Virus record (IMG/VR): IMGVR_UViG_3300042731_007704
Location: 1 to 31,158 of that record
Length of the DNA stretch: 31,158 nt
Reading direction: 5' to 3' (one strand)
From: a virus
The notes below the pieces were generated by a model that saw only the letters and a list, made by a program, of their open reading frames with translations, ran no database searches and was not told the origin of the DNA. A program made the position numbers and the translations under genes. Numbering within the stretch: position 1 is the first letter of the stretch; each line of letters starts with the position of its first letter. Below are positions 7,517-15,526 of this stretch, one piece after another.

Positions 7517-7884
7517 TACAAAGCCTCGTTGATCTCGGCAACTGGGCGCCAGTTGAGCGCCAACAGCATGGTGAACCTGGCTCTATTGAGAGCACGGTAA
7601 TAGGTTAGCGTCGTCTCATCCCCAAACTCGGTCGAGACAAACGTAGTGTTGATCAGCTTGGCGATCTTATCAAGCTGCTTCTTGGCCTGCTTGTCCTGAT
7701 GCGAACGAATGATGCGAAACACTCGACCATCATTCGTTCTAGCGAATAGGAACGTACCGCTGGTGCGCGGATCACGTATTCGCTCTTGCGTCGCCCAATG
7801 CGTGACAGTGGAGACTGCGATCTCCACTGTCTCATAGTCGTACGTCAACGCCGGGCTTGGTAGCCACTCGGCCTTGATCATCAT
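7516..7884 (-). CDS. Hypothetical protein, 122 aa
   Basis: The start MMIKAEWLPSPALTYDYETV is chosen because CCAGGAG lies 6 bases upstream, and because a promoter with predicted start near 7920 would leave almost no leader for the longer ATG at 7911. The sequence looks like a small alpha/beta domain: strands VEIAVSTVTHW, GTFLFARTND, GRVFRIIRS, then a helix KKQLDKIAKLINTTF. No known catalytic motif is seen. It is the first gene behind the only clear promoter in the left third of the window. Confidence 0.7.
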   Translation of the reverse strand: MMIKAEWLPSPALTYDYETVEIAVSTVTHWATQERIRDPRTSGTFLFARTNDGRVFRIIRSHQDKQAKKQLDKIAKLINTTFVSTEFGDETTLTYYRALNRARFTMLLALNWRPVAEINEAL

Positions 7885-7927
7885 GAGTTTCTCCTGGGGT
7901 TTCGTCGTCATCGAGGTTTTTAATTTT

Positions 7928-7957
7928 ATTGTACCACAGTCGTATGACAGATGTCAA
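7928..7957 (-). promoter_or_regulatory. Sigma70-like promoter P1
   Basis: On the minus strand a perfect -35 (TTGACA, 7957-7952) and a near-consensus -10 (TACAAT, 7933-7928) are separated by 18 bases. The spacer ends CTGTGG directly before the -10, exactly as in the promoter at 29579-29608. It lies in the 223-base gap between the genes ending at 8108 and starting at 7884; the rest of that gap shows no convincing gene. It should drive the 122-aa gene and probably the MoxR/VWA operon. Confidence 0.7.
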
Positions 7958-8107
7958 GCCTCGCGTAATACAAAGGTAGGAGCGTATCCCACATTCTCGA
8001 GTAAGCTTTCTTGGGTATCAGGAAGGCCGTCTGTGGATATTCAGCCCAGGAAACAATCGAAACAAGACGACAACGAACTTGACGAGAGAAGAAACACGGG
8101 AGCTGAT

Positions 8108-8338
8108 TTAGCCCAAAATCATCCCTGACGCGAACCGGCTGCCCAACTCAGTCAGCTTGAAGCAAGTTTCCCCGTCATCGAACATGGTCGCATCAAGCTC
8201 TCGCAGATGGACCAGCCCAAACAACACCTCATCCAAATCAAACCTCCCCACTACCTCTTCGATTTCCCTGATTGTGGCCCACCTGCCGTCAGCTTCCATC
8301 AACAACGCTTCGTAGGTGAGGCGTCTCTCCTCCTCCAT
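8108..8338 (-). CDS. Small hypothetical protein, possible winged-helix, 76 aa
   Basis: The protein begins MEEERRLTYEALLMEADGRW and reads as helix-helix-strand-strand: ATIREIEEVVGRFDLDEVLF, LVHLRELDATMFDDGETCFK, then LTELGSRFA. This order and the ELDA...FKLT hairpin resemble a short winged helix-turn-helix, but the match is structural guesswork. ATG 8338 follows the ThyX stop immediately. It is the last gene of its operon, ahead of the gap holding promoter P1. Confidence 0.6.
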   Translation of the reverse strand: MEEERRLTYEALLMEADGRWATIREIEEVVGRFDLDEVLFGLVHLRELDATMFDDGETCFKLTELGSRFASGMILG

Positions 8339-8340
8339 CG

Positions 8341-9141
8341 TCAAACCTTCTCGTACTCGAAAACCCATTCTTCGGCCTCGTTTTTGTGCATATCGTAGAA
8401 GACATGCGGATAGGTGTCCTTGCAGATCTGGGCAACCTGGCCGATGATCAGTCTGATCTCTTCCTCCGCCACCGTCTCGGTTCGCATCTTGATAATGTGA
8501 CGCCAAGCTCGTAGATTGCCGGTCACCATGATGGAAGTCGCCAGCCCAATCGGCGCCAAGCGGCGAAACATCGAAGTGAGCATCTTCTTAGTGGAGAAGT
8601 CCTTGATCCGGTCGATTTGGAAGATACCAAACAACGTCGCCTGGATGTTCTCCAACGTAGGCAACACCTCCTTGAAGAAGTCCACCGCTTTGGGCTTCTC
8701 CTTCACCAACTCAGGCAGCCAAAATCGGATATCGCTGAGCCGAACATACCGCAAGCTTTCTTGGCTGTAGGCCATTCCAGCCCGATGGCGGACCAACTCA
8801 TGAGTAAAAACCCGTGAACAGTCACGAATGATGAAGGTCAGATTGACATGCTCTAGCACAGCGCCATGGCCTGACTTGATGATGTTGGCCATGTATTTGT
8901 TGTTGCCTTCGCGAACCTTCGTCACGTTCGGATTGCTGCACTCGGGCTTGTTGGGGTCCCACGGCTGCCAACTACGATAGCACATGCGACCGGCTGCCTC
9001 GATCAAGTTCTCCCCACCAGACACACGCGGCTCAACGAACCAATCCGGACCACCAATATCCGCCAAATACTCTTCCATGCCCTCGGAAACGATGTCAGTC
9101 TTGCCAACCAAATAGACTTTGGGTTGATCAACGATCTTCAT
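8341..9141 (-). CDS. thyX: Flavin-dependent thymidylate synthase ThyX, 266 aa
   Basis: ThyX makes dTMP from dUMP using methylenetetrahydrofolate, NADPH and FAD. The family signature is clear at 118-132 (RHRAGMAYSQESLRY), with one residue more between RHR and the Ser of SLRY than in the textbook RHR-x7-S form. The upstream conserved SGHGAVLEH (90-98) and the late RAWRHIIKMRT are also present. Length is in the usual range. The ATG at 9141 has an ATGA overlap with the DUF3310 gene. Phages use ThyX to supply thymidylate during replication, consistent with its place among replication genes. Confidence 0.95.
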   Translation of the reverse strand: MKIVDQPKVYLVGKTDIVSEGMEEYLADIGGPDWFVEPRVSGGENLIEAAGRMCYRSWQPWDPNKPECSNPNVTKVREGNNKYMANIIKSGHGAVLEHVNLTFIIRDCSRVFTHELVRHRAGMAYSQESLRYVRLSDIRFWLPELVKEKPKAVDFFKEVLPTLENIQATLFGIFQIDRIKDFSTKKMLTSMFRRLAPIGLATSIMVTGNLRAWRHIIKMRTETVAEEEIRLIIGQVAQICKDTYPHVFYDMHKNEAEEWVFEYEKV

Positions 9142-9446
9142 TGTTTGTTCTCTTCCTTCCTGATCTCGATTAAACGGTCCAGATACCAACGAGCTTTCTC
9201 AAGGTCCTCGATCGGCTTACCTTTATCCATATGCCTGGCGATGTATTTGATAGCATTGCCCGCACAAAACCCTGACCCAAAACCCCAAGCTTTGATAGCC
9301 TCAATAGGCCTCACCGCCTTATCCTGGTAATAGCTCGGCTCGATCGGGTCATCCACAACAACAGGATTAGCGCAATGGGAAGTACACTTCACCCCAGGAG
9401 GCGCACCACAAGAAGGACACTCGATCTCCAACGTTTTACTACTCAT
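9138..9446 (-). CDS. DUF3310 (T7 gp1.7-like) protein with zinc motif, 102 aa
   Basis: The C-terminal part (about 40-95: PIEAIKAWGFGSGFCAGNAI, KYIARHMDKG, then EDLEKARWYLDRLIEIRK) is the DUF3310 pattern found in T7 gp1.7, reported as a dTMP/dGMP kinase without a classical P-loop. The N-terminus adds a short metal-binding motif, C10, C13, C21 and C25. Directly after it lies thyX, so the pair may make and then phosphorylate dTMP; acting on dGMP would also fit a phage with a PurZ-like enzyme. The start at 9446 overlaps the upstream stop by 8 bases. Confidence 0.75.
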   Translation of the reverse strand: MSSKTLEIECPSCGAPPGVKCTSHCANPVVVDDPIEPSYYQDKAVRPIEAIKAWGFGSGFCAGNAIKYIARHMDKGKPIEDLEKARWYLDRLIEIRKEENKQ

Positions 9447-9759
9447 CCTCGCCAACCCCAGCGATGGAATTGCGCAGCTTTGTGATCCTTGATGACAGAC
9501 CGCCACGACCTTGCTCATTGCAGATGTCGTTACGCTTGAACAGGTGGCCACGCAATGTGATGAACTGGCCAATCAGGATGTCCATCGCCACCACACCCTC
9601 CCGCGATTCCTTCTGTCCAAGATTATGGATGACGGTCTTGCCGCCTAGAGTCTCAGAAAGACACCACTCGGTAAACTCCGTCACCTCCTTCACCATGCAA
9701 GACAAGTCTTCAAGAAAACGACTATCGATTTCAGGGTCCCCCTTTATCGCTTCACTCAT
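9439..9759 (-). CDS. Hypothetical protein, 106 aa
   Basis: The protein starts MSEAIKGDPEIDSRFLEDLS and is mainly helical and acidic at both ends, with a long central helix (GVVAMDILIGQFITLRGHLF) and a polar C-terminus ending GEDE. It begins one base after the stop of the Mre11-Rad50 gene. No family recognised. Its position between the nuclease and nucleotide genes suggests only co-expression. Confidence 0.65.
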   Translation of the reverse strand: MSEAIKGDPEIDSRFLEDLSCMVKEVTEFTEWCLSETLGGKTVIHNLGQKESREGVVAMDILIGQFITLRGHLFKRNDICNEQGRGGLSSRITKLRNSIAGVGEDE

Positions 9760-9760
9760 T

Positions 9761-12613
9761 TCATACCTCCAGTATCTTGGTTTCTCCGTCCACTAAGGTC
9801 AGATGCATCCTATGGTCGGCATCAGCTTCTACGAACTTCTTATGCGTCATCAACAGTATCGTCTTGCCGGCCGACTCTTCCCTCAAAAGCTCTATGAATA
9901 TCTGCGTAGCCTCGTCGTCTAGCGGGTCGATGATTTCATCGCCAACCAACAAGTTCACGAACCCGCCGGTCTTTGTCGCCAAATCGTTGAACGCTTTCTG
10001 AATGGCTAGGTCGACCTTCCGCTTTTGACCACGCGAGCAACCGCGATAGGTCAGCCTGCCAGCCAACGCCACGTCGAGCTTGTTCTCGATCTTTCCTCCC
10101 TTAGTCTCCACCTCATTGGTCAGCTTGACCGGCAGGCCGAACCGCTCGGAATACCTCTCCACTCGGCTATTAAGGTAAGGCATCGTCACAGTGGAGAGCA
10201 CCTTGGCTCGGATGCCCTTAGTGCTAAACGCACTGACAAGCCAGTCCAGCGCGTACAGCTCGTGTTTCTGAGTCTCTATCTGCTCGTCTATAAAATCCAG
10301 CTCAGCCATTGCCGAACTAAACTGCTCATCCACTTCCTTCCGTACTGCCTTCAGCCCATCCAACGCTGTTCGCCGCTTGTGCATTTCGGCCTTAAGCTCG
10401 TCGATCTCTTTCTCCAAACTACGTAGTGCTTGTTGCTTGTCTTCCCTAGCCTTCCTTAGGTCCGCTGGCCTGGGTATAGAGTCTAGGTCTTGTTCGGCCA
10501 GCCGAAGCACCCCCATGCTCTCGGAATGCTCTCGGCGAATATCAGCCACCTTATTGCTCAGGCTAGCCAACTCACCCCTCATCTCCTTCACCCTAACAGA
10601 TATCAAGGTAAAAGCAAGATCCTGCCCACAGGTTGGGCAAGCTCCTCCATCCATTGTTTTTATTTGCTCGTCGAGTCGGTCCTTCGTCGTGCTGTAGATA
10701 TAAGACGTCTGGTTAAGCTTTCGTTCTAGCGCAGATGCGGACCGAGCTGCTTCGTCAACCTTGGCTGCCATCTCGCCAAAAGCTAACTCGTTAGCCTGCT
10801 CGAACTTCTCCACTTGTTCGATTTCTACGGATAGTACGCCGCGTCTGTCGACCAGGCTAGCCAGCCTCAGCTTTAATTCGGCCATACCCTGCTTTTGGTT
10901 GCGCATGGCCTCGACTATCTCGCCGGTTACTTGTTTGCTGCGTTCGTTCAGCTTGGTCACGTTGTTCGCAGCTTGCGCGCGCTCGCCAGTGAGCTTGTCC
11001 ATCACTTGGCTAGCCGACTTCAACAGTGAGACGACCTCGGAATAGATTTCGCCATAGATCTCGGCGCCAGTTATTTGCTCCACGAGTTTGATACGATCTG
11101 GATAACGCAGAGCTGTGAACCTAGTTTGCAAGTCAGACGTGAGGAACACACTGTGCTGCAATACCGCTTTGCTTCGCCCGATAAGGTTTCTAATAAGATC
11201 ATCAGTATCGCGGCTGACACGGCAACTGATCTCCTCCTCGCCTGCCCACAACCTCACCTTGTTCGGGTGGCGACTGCGCATCACGAGATAAGGCTTGTGG
11301 TTCACGAAGAATGAAAGCTTGACGTGGCAGGACTTGTTTCCCCAATGAATCACGTCGTCGCCCGTGTACTCTCGAAGCGAAACACCGGTCAACGCCCAGA
11401 AGATAGCCTCAACGATAGTCGACTTGCCGACACCGTTGTTGCCCATTATCGCCACCAAGCCACGGTTGGCCAAGTTGATGGTGTCCTTACGTATGCTCTG
11501 GAAGTTGACGATCTCTACCTCGTCGAACTCGATGGATGCAGCGTGCGTATCTGCTTTGCTTTTACACTTGTCGATGATGTGGAGCCCATACTCGAGAATG
11601 CGTTCTCTGTCGCCCTCACTGTCGAATAGCATCACCTCGTCGACAGCTTTGCGAAAGTTCTCTTCCGGCGAGAACGACTCGTCTATTGCCGGCATATCAT
11701 CGGATAGCTTCTTGTCCGGAATCTCTTCGATGCGTGCGCCAGCAGCCAGACAAGCGACAAGCTCGGCAACCTCGCGCGTCTTGCTAGTGCATTTCACCCG
11801 AACGTAAGCGTTCTCGTAACCGTCAGGCGTCTCCTGCCAATACTCTGCGTCATCTTCGTTCAAGATTTCTACGGTGGAAAACGGTCTTTCATGCGGGTTG
11901 ACCAGCCTAGTCACTTCAAAGTAGCCATCCTGTTCCACCTCGGCAAGAACGGCGCCTCTAGGCGAAGTAGCACCATTCTGGCTGTCACGGAACGAACGAG
12001 ATAGGATAGCACCAACATTGAAGAAATGCCCAGCTAGGGTTTTTGGCGCGTGTTGGTGGCCATTGAACGTCAAACAAGGGAATTGATCCGGAGTTACACC
12101 AAAATCGCACACCCTCCCGCTGTCCATTATCCCGCCAAACACGTCCAAGTGGGTGAGACACACCTCAGCCTCTTCGGGCACCTTAATACCCTTGATATCG
12201 CTCGCCCATGGGATGCAATACAGCCAACCCCACAACAGCATCGGCTTGTCGATGACTTTGTCGACGATCGGGCGCAAAAACTCTAGTATATGGATACGAT
12301 GTTCTTCGGAGTAAGTGTCATGATTCCCCGTCAAGAAAATCAGCTTGGCGCCAAAGTCGTTGCACACTCTCTTCATATATACGATGAGTTCGGTAGCCAA
12401 CTTCAACGAGATGGTTTCAACATGACCCGTAGACTCGAACAGGTCACCCAGACAAGCTACGACCTTAGGCCTGTTCTTGCAGATTTGGTCAGTGAGCCAA
12501 TCGAAAGACCGCTCCACCTGATGGAGGTAGTCAGACAGACCATCGCTGGTCGGTTTACTGAACTCAGCCTTGGGCGTGATGTGGGGGTCAGAGAATATAA
12601 ACAACCGCTTCAT
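9761..12613 (-). CDS. Single-chain Mre11-Rad50 (SbcD-SbcC) nuclease, 950 aa
   Basis: Two subunits that are normally separate are joined. Residues 1 to about 340 are an Mre11/SbcD/gp47 metallophosphoesterase: D9 and H11 (SDPH), GDLFE 56-60, GNHD 96-99, H155, GHQH 185-188. From about 360 comes a Rad50/SbcC/gp46 ATPase: Walker A GNNGVGKST (391-399), coiled coil with a CPTC zinc hook at 659-662, a signature region near 858 (GCSRGQKRK), Walker B LLVGDE (889-893 area) and MTHK (922-925). The complex processes DNA ends and hairpins for recombination. The hook arms are short compared with bacterial SbcC. No stop or frameshift is present between the halves. ATG overlaps the upstream stop (ATGA). Confidence 0.93.
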   Translation of the reverse strand: MKRLFIFSDPHITPKAEFSKPTSDGLSDYLHQVERSFDWLTDQICKNRPKVVACLGDLFESTGHVETISLKLATELIVYMKRVCNDFGAKLIFLTGNHDTYSEEHRIHILEFLRPIVDKVIDKPMLLWGWLYCIPWASDIKGIKVPEEAEVCLTHLDVFGGIMDSGRVCDFGVTPDQFPCLTFNGHQHAPKTLAGHFFNVGAILSRSFRDSQNGATSPRGAVLAEVEQDGYFEVTRLVNPHERPFSTVEILNEDDAEYWQETPDGYENAYVRVKCTSKTREVAELVACLAAGARIEEIPDKKLSDDMPAIDESFSPEENFRKAVDEVMLFDSEGDRERILEYGLHIIDKCKSKADTHAASIEFDEVEIVNFQSIRKDTINLANRGLVAIMGNNGVGKSTIVEAIFWALTGVSLREYTGDDVIHWGNKSCHVKLSFFVNHKPYLVMRSRHPNKVRLWAGEEEISCRVSRDTDDLIRNLIGRSKAVLQHSVFLTSDLQTRFTALRYPDRIKLVEQITGAEIYGEIYSEVVSLLKSASQVMDKLTGERAQAANNVTKLNERSKQVTGEIVEAMRNQKQGMAELKLRLASLVDRRGVLSVEIEQVEKFEQANELAFGEMAAKVDEAARSASALERKLNQTSYIYSTTKDRLDEQIKTMDGGACPTCGQDLAFTLISVRVKEMRGELASLSNKVADIRREHSESMGVLRLAEQDLDSIPRPADLRKAREDKQQALRSLEKEIDELKAEMHKRRTALDGLKAVRKEVDEQFSSAMAELDFIDEQIETQKHELYALDWLVSAFSTKGIRAKVLSTVTMPYLNSRVERYSERFGLPVKLTNEVETKGGKIENKLDVALAGRLTYRGCSRGQKRKVDLAIQKAFNDLATKTGGFVNLLVGDEIIDPLDDEATQIFIELLREESAGKTILLMTHKKFVEADADHRMHLTLVDGETKILEV

Positions 12614-12978
12614 GGTAACTCCACAACTATCAACGGCTTCCCATACAACCTAGCCTTATCTATGACGTCCTTTGTTCCACCGGATCGTTTGTGCCAAAAC
12701 GCAACAACGACCTGAGCCTCGTTGACGATGGTAGTGTTCCTGAACTTCTCCGGATTAGCTATGTTGCCCGGCACCTCCTCAACGGCGTGCTCCACCACCG
12801 GAATGCCCTTGGTTCGCGCAGCATATGCCGCTGTTCTGTCCACGCCATCGGCAGCGCCACTGATCAACTTCTCAGCCTTAACCAGCCAACAACCAACGAA
12901 CTCGCTCACCAGCCTCAAATCTGGCCACCCACGAGACCCGACTACCGCCACCCTCTTTCCTGCAAACCAGTTTATCAT
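12610..12978 (-). CDS. SLOG-domain protein (DUF2493/YspA-like), 122 aa
   Basis: Rossmann-like motifs of the SLOG superfamily are present: VAVVGSRGWPD near the N-terminus, LISGAADGVDRTAA (the phosphate-binding GGxxG-like turn with ADGVD), then GIPVVEH and a late VVAFW...SGGTKDVIDKAR. Members are thought to bind nucleotides or nucleotide-derived ligands; DprA and YspA are related. The phage role is unknown; location between two nucleases suggests DNA or nucleotide sensing, which is inference. Start at ATG 12978 (ATGA overlap with the 5' nuclease gene). Confidence 0.75.
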   Translation of the reverse strand: MINWFAGKRVAVVGSRGWPDLRLVSEFVGCWLVKAEKLISGAADGVDRTAAYAARTKGIPVVEHAVEEVPGNIANPEKFRNTTIVNEAQVVVAFWHKRSGGTKDVIDKARLYGKPLIVVELP

Positions 12979-13958
12979 CGCACCAGCCGTTGAAAGGGGA
13001 CAACCCACGTGTGAAGGTCTTTAAGTATGGAAAAGATATCGAGTTTGGTGAGCAAGCTCTTCACAGCCGACAAGTCTATATCTGGTTTCACCGACAGCTT
13101 GTCGTCAAACACCGGCATTAACGGACCCCAGTCCTCCAACGGAAGAAACATCAGCTCATGGTTTCGCCAAACGATTTCCATGTTGTTGGCCACTCGCTGA
13201 ACGCGTTTGTTACTACTACCGTCGCAAAACTCGAACAGCTCGGTGAACGGATACTCATAAGGCAGACATCCATGGCCTATTTCGAATATCTCCTCTATCG
13301 TCTTCTTCCCGACACCAGGAATGCCAGGAATATTGTCGTTGCCTGGGTCACCCGAAACAATGCGGCGAAGCTCGAACTCCTGTTGGTTTCTATCGAAGAT
13401 CTGCTCGAAGTTGTCTACGTCGACGACTTGCTTCGCTATAGCCCTAACCACCTTGACAATAGCATCATCATTTTCACGAACCAGCTGCAGCATGTCCTTA
13501 TCGTCAGAGACAACATAAACCGCATGTGCCATTCTTTCTTCGTGCTCGAAGTAGTCGCATAGTGCAGCGATAACGTCGTCAGCTTCCCAACCATCAAATC
13601 GCCAAGCATGCACGCCAAGCTTCGGCAACAAGTAAAGAAGACAAGACCGCTGATAGTTGAATTTCTCCTTGAACTCCTTTGTCTTGTCGTCAAGTTCCTC
13701 GTAAAGTGGGTCGTCTTTATCGCGATAACGGTTCCCTTTGTAAGGCGGATACTCCTTACGGCGACGCTTCGAGACACCCCCGTCATAGATAACGACGCAT
13801 TGCTTGGCTCGGAAGGTATGTAGCGCAGCATTAATGCTGCGCAAGGTGCCAAAGAGACCTCCGGTTGGTTTACCCTGGTGACTCTCAAGGTCGGCCGTCT
13901 CGGGTACTCGCATATTACGATGGAGTAGATGATTGCCGTCAACGACTAGTGTTCTCAT
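12975..13958 (-). CDS. 5'-3' exonuclease / flap endonuclease, 327 aa
   Basis: The FEN-family acidic residues are in place: D7 (VDGNHL), D59 (IYDGG) before the arch-type RRRKEYPPYKGNR, E125-D127-D128 (WEADD), D152-D153-D155 (SDDKD), and GDPGNDNIPGIPGVGKKT (203-220), the helix-three-turn-helix DNA-binding element. Such enzymes remove RNA primers and flaps. This fits the polymerase in this window, which lacks the 5' nuclease domain that bacterial Pol I carries. The start at 13958 (MRTLVVDGNHLLHRN) is chosen because the family begins right at this strand. Confidence 0.92.
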   Translation of the reverse strand: MRTLVVDGNHLLHRNMRVPETADLESHQGKPTGGLFGTLRSINAALHTFRAKQCVVIYDGGVSKRRRKEYPPYKGNRYRDKDDPLYEELDDKTKEFKEKFNYQRSCLLYLLPKLGVHAWRFDGWEADDVIAALCDYFEHEERMAHAVYVVSDDKDMLQLVRENDDAIVKVVRAIAKQVVDVDNFEQIFDRNQQEFELRRIVSGDPGNDNIPGIPGVGKKTIEEIFEIGHGCLPYEYPFTELFEFCDGSSNKRVQRVANNMEIVWRNHELMFLPLEDWGPLMPVFDDKLSVKPDIDLSAVKSLLTKLDIFSILKDLHTWVVPFQRLVR

Positions 13959-14472
13959 AGCCCTGCCCTGCGTTCGTGTTTTCTCCAACCGGGATCGATA
14001 ATTCGCACACTCTCGAATAGAAGAACACAACTCGATCAAACGCTTTGTGCCCGATGGCTCTGGCTACTAGTCTAGTAAGGTCGAACTTCCCGCGCCGTTT
14101 CCACCCGGGTTGGAGCTTGATCTGTGCCTGCCACCAGAAACAGACCCGACCCCACTTGTGTCTCTTGGGAGTGCCGATGCCCCCCTTCGAGGGGCCTTTG
14201 TACCTTCGACAAGGAATAACCGCGCCCCAAGGTCCACGGTCCGAAACAACAGTTCGGACACAAGCTCCTGTGCGAATATTACACACAAAACCGGGGGTAC
14301 CAAGAGGAAGTCTACGGTGAGCGATGTGATTGTCTTTCTTAGTGAATCTAGTTCCATCAGCTTTATGAGTGCCACAGTTCCCGTCTCCTGGATAGTAAAT
14401 TGTCGCCGCACCGACTTCTACTCGATATTCACTCGATAAGCTAAGCAAAAACCACAACAACATTCTAGTCAT
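13939..14472 (-). CDS. Secreted RlpA-like double-psi beta-barrel protein, 177 aa
   Basis: The segment at about 23-80 matches the RlpA/DPBB pattern: ATIYYPGDGNCGTHKADGTR, FTKKDNHIAHRRLPLGTP, then VVSDRGPWGAV with the conserved Asp-Arg-Gly-Pro. A hydrophobic stretch (MLLWFLLSL, residues 4-12) ahead of VGAATIYY looks like a signal peptide. RlpA-type proteins bind or cleave peptidoglycan strands; a phage version could help lysis or entry. It is oddly placed inside the recombination genes. ATG 14472 overlaps the RecA stop; ATG 14463 is an alternative. The last 20 bases overlap the nuclease start. Confidence 0.75.
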   Translation of the reverse strand: MTRMLLWFLLSLSSEYRVEVGAATIYYPGDGNCGTHKADGTRFTKKDNHIAHRRLPLGTPGFVCNIRTGACVRTVVSDRGPWGAVIPCRRYKGPSKGGIGTPKRHKWGRVCFWWQAQIKLQPGWKRRGKFDLTRLVARAIGHKAFDRVVFFYSRVCELSIPVGENTNAGQGYENTSR

Positions 14473-15526
14473 CCTGCGTTGGTGGCCACGAGGCCTCGGC
14501 ACAGTTGGAAAGGTATTCCAGAAGATCTGGATACTTATCCATCACCTTGGGTAGCTGTTTCATCCAAAACTGGACCTGCTCCCCAGGCTCCGGATAGTCT
14601 GGAACAACGACCTGCCCGGCATCCATATTGACGTATCGGGAGTTGTCTAGTAGGTAAACCACAAGCTCGTATCCAGGATGGATGCCAGAATCGTACATTA
14701 GAGGCAAGTCGACCGTGTAATTGGGCGCTTGCATCTTGTCCTTTTTGCTCAGCACAGTTACCAAAATCCCACTGTGCGACTCCGGATAGTCCCACCGTTT
14801 GTTGCGCCAAATCTTCAACCGCTTAGACGCCCAGAAACGGAGAGCATTACCGCCAGACGCAGCAATCTTACGCGACCCATCACCACCACCTCGACCTTTG
14901 CCCTTGTTGATGGTGGTTATCGTCTGGCTGACAAATACCAAAGAGGCATTAGCCTTAGGTAGCAATGGGCTTACCGTACGCAGCATCTGGCGAATCTTGC
15001 GAGCTTTATCGGCGATGCCATCCTTGTATAGATCACCTTCCTTCTCGCCCTCCGTTTGGCTGCTACTAATCGTGTCCCAAAAGATGCCAATAGGCATACC
15101 CTTCGGAAACTTGCCGGGCATAGTCAACCTGTCCACGGTACGCAACAAAGCCTTAGCACCAAGCTCTACCGTGTCTGCCTGCAAATGGAGATGACGGTCG
15201 TTGTCGTGCCCCATTGCCAACGCACGTTCCCGATCCCAGCCTGTTTCTGCATCAAGAAGAACGCTAATTCCACCGCTTTGTTGAAAGCCGACCATCATGT
15301 GCTGCGCAACGGTCGACTTACCGACGCTCTCGTCTCCGTAAACCTCCATCACCCGGCCAAGCGGCACGCCACCACCAAGCAACAGGTTAAGAATGAAAGA
15401 GGTGGTCGGGATACGAACCTTGCCCGCGTCGGACAGGTTGGGATCGGGGCCAGCAACCGCCACCTCCATTTTGAGGTCTTTGTTGATGGCAACTGCTATA
15501 TCGCGAATTTCTTGAATGAATGCCAC
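14465..15526 (-). CDS. UvsX/RecA-like recombinase, 353 aa
   Basis: Walker A is GDESVGKST (64-72), Walker B is at GIFWD (147-151), and the L2-type region follows SQTITTINKGKG with Gly-rich GRGGGDG, then ASGGNALRFWASKRLKI. This is the core of RecA/UvsX strand-exchange proteins; length is close to bacterial RecA. It begins with GTG one base after the SSB stop, preceded by GGGGAAG. With the SSB and the helical protein upstream it forms a gp32-UvsX-(UvsY) style cassette that would perform recombination-dependent replication and repair. Confidence 0.92.
   Translation of the reverse strand: MAFIQEIRDIAVAINKDLKMEVAVAGPDPNLSDAGKVRIPTTSFILNLLLGGGVPLGRVMEVYGDESVGKSTVAQHMMVGFQQSGGISVLLDAETGWDRERALAMGHDNDRHLHLQADTVELGAKALLRTVDRLTMPGKFPKGMPIGIFWDTISSSQTEGEKEGDLYKDGIADKARKIRQMLRTVSPLLPKANASLVFVSQTITTINKGKGRGGGDGSRKIAASGGNALRFWASKRLKIWRNKRWDYPESHSGILVTVLSKKDKMQAPNYTVDLPLMYDSGIHPGYELVVYLLDNSRYVNMDAGQVVVPDYPEPGEQVQFWMKQLPKVMDKYPDLLEYLSNCAEASWPPTQDD

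Noticed and set aside
7912-8107. Small gene in the gap around promoter P1
   Set aside because: The best frame (22 codons from an ATG near 8003) runs through the promoter itself and has no ribosome site.
8108-8506. Longer N-terminal extension of the 76-aa protein
   Set aside because: It would lie on top of the ThyX C-terminus; ATG 8338 directly after the ThyX stop is the simple choice.
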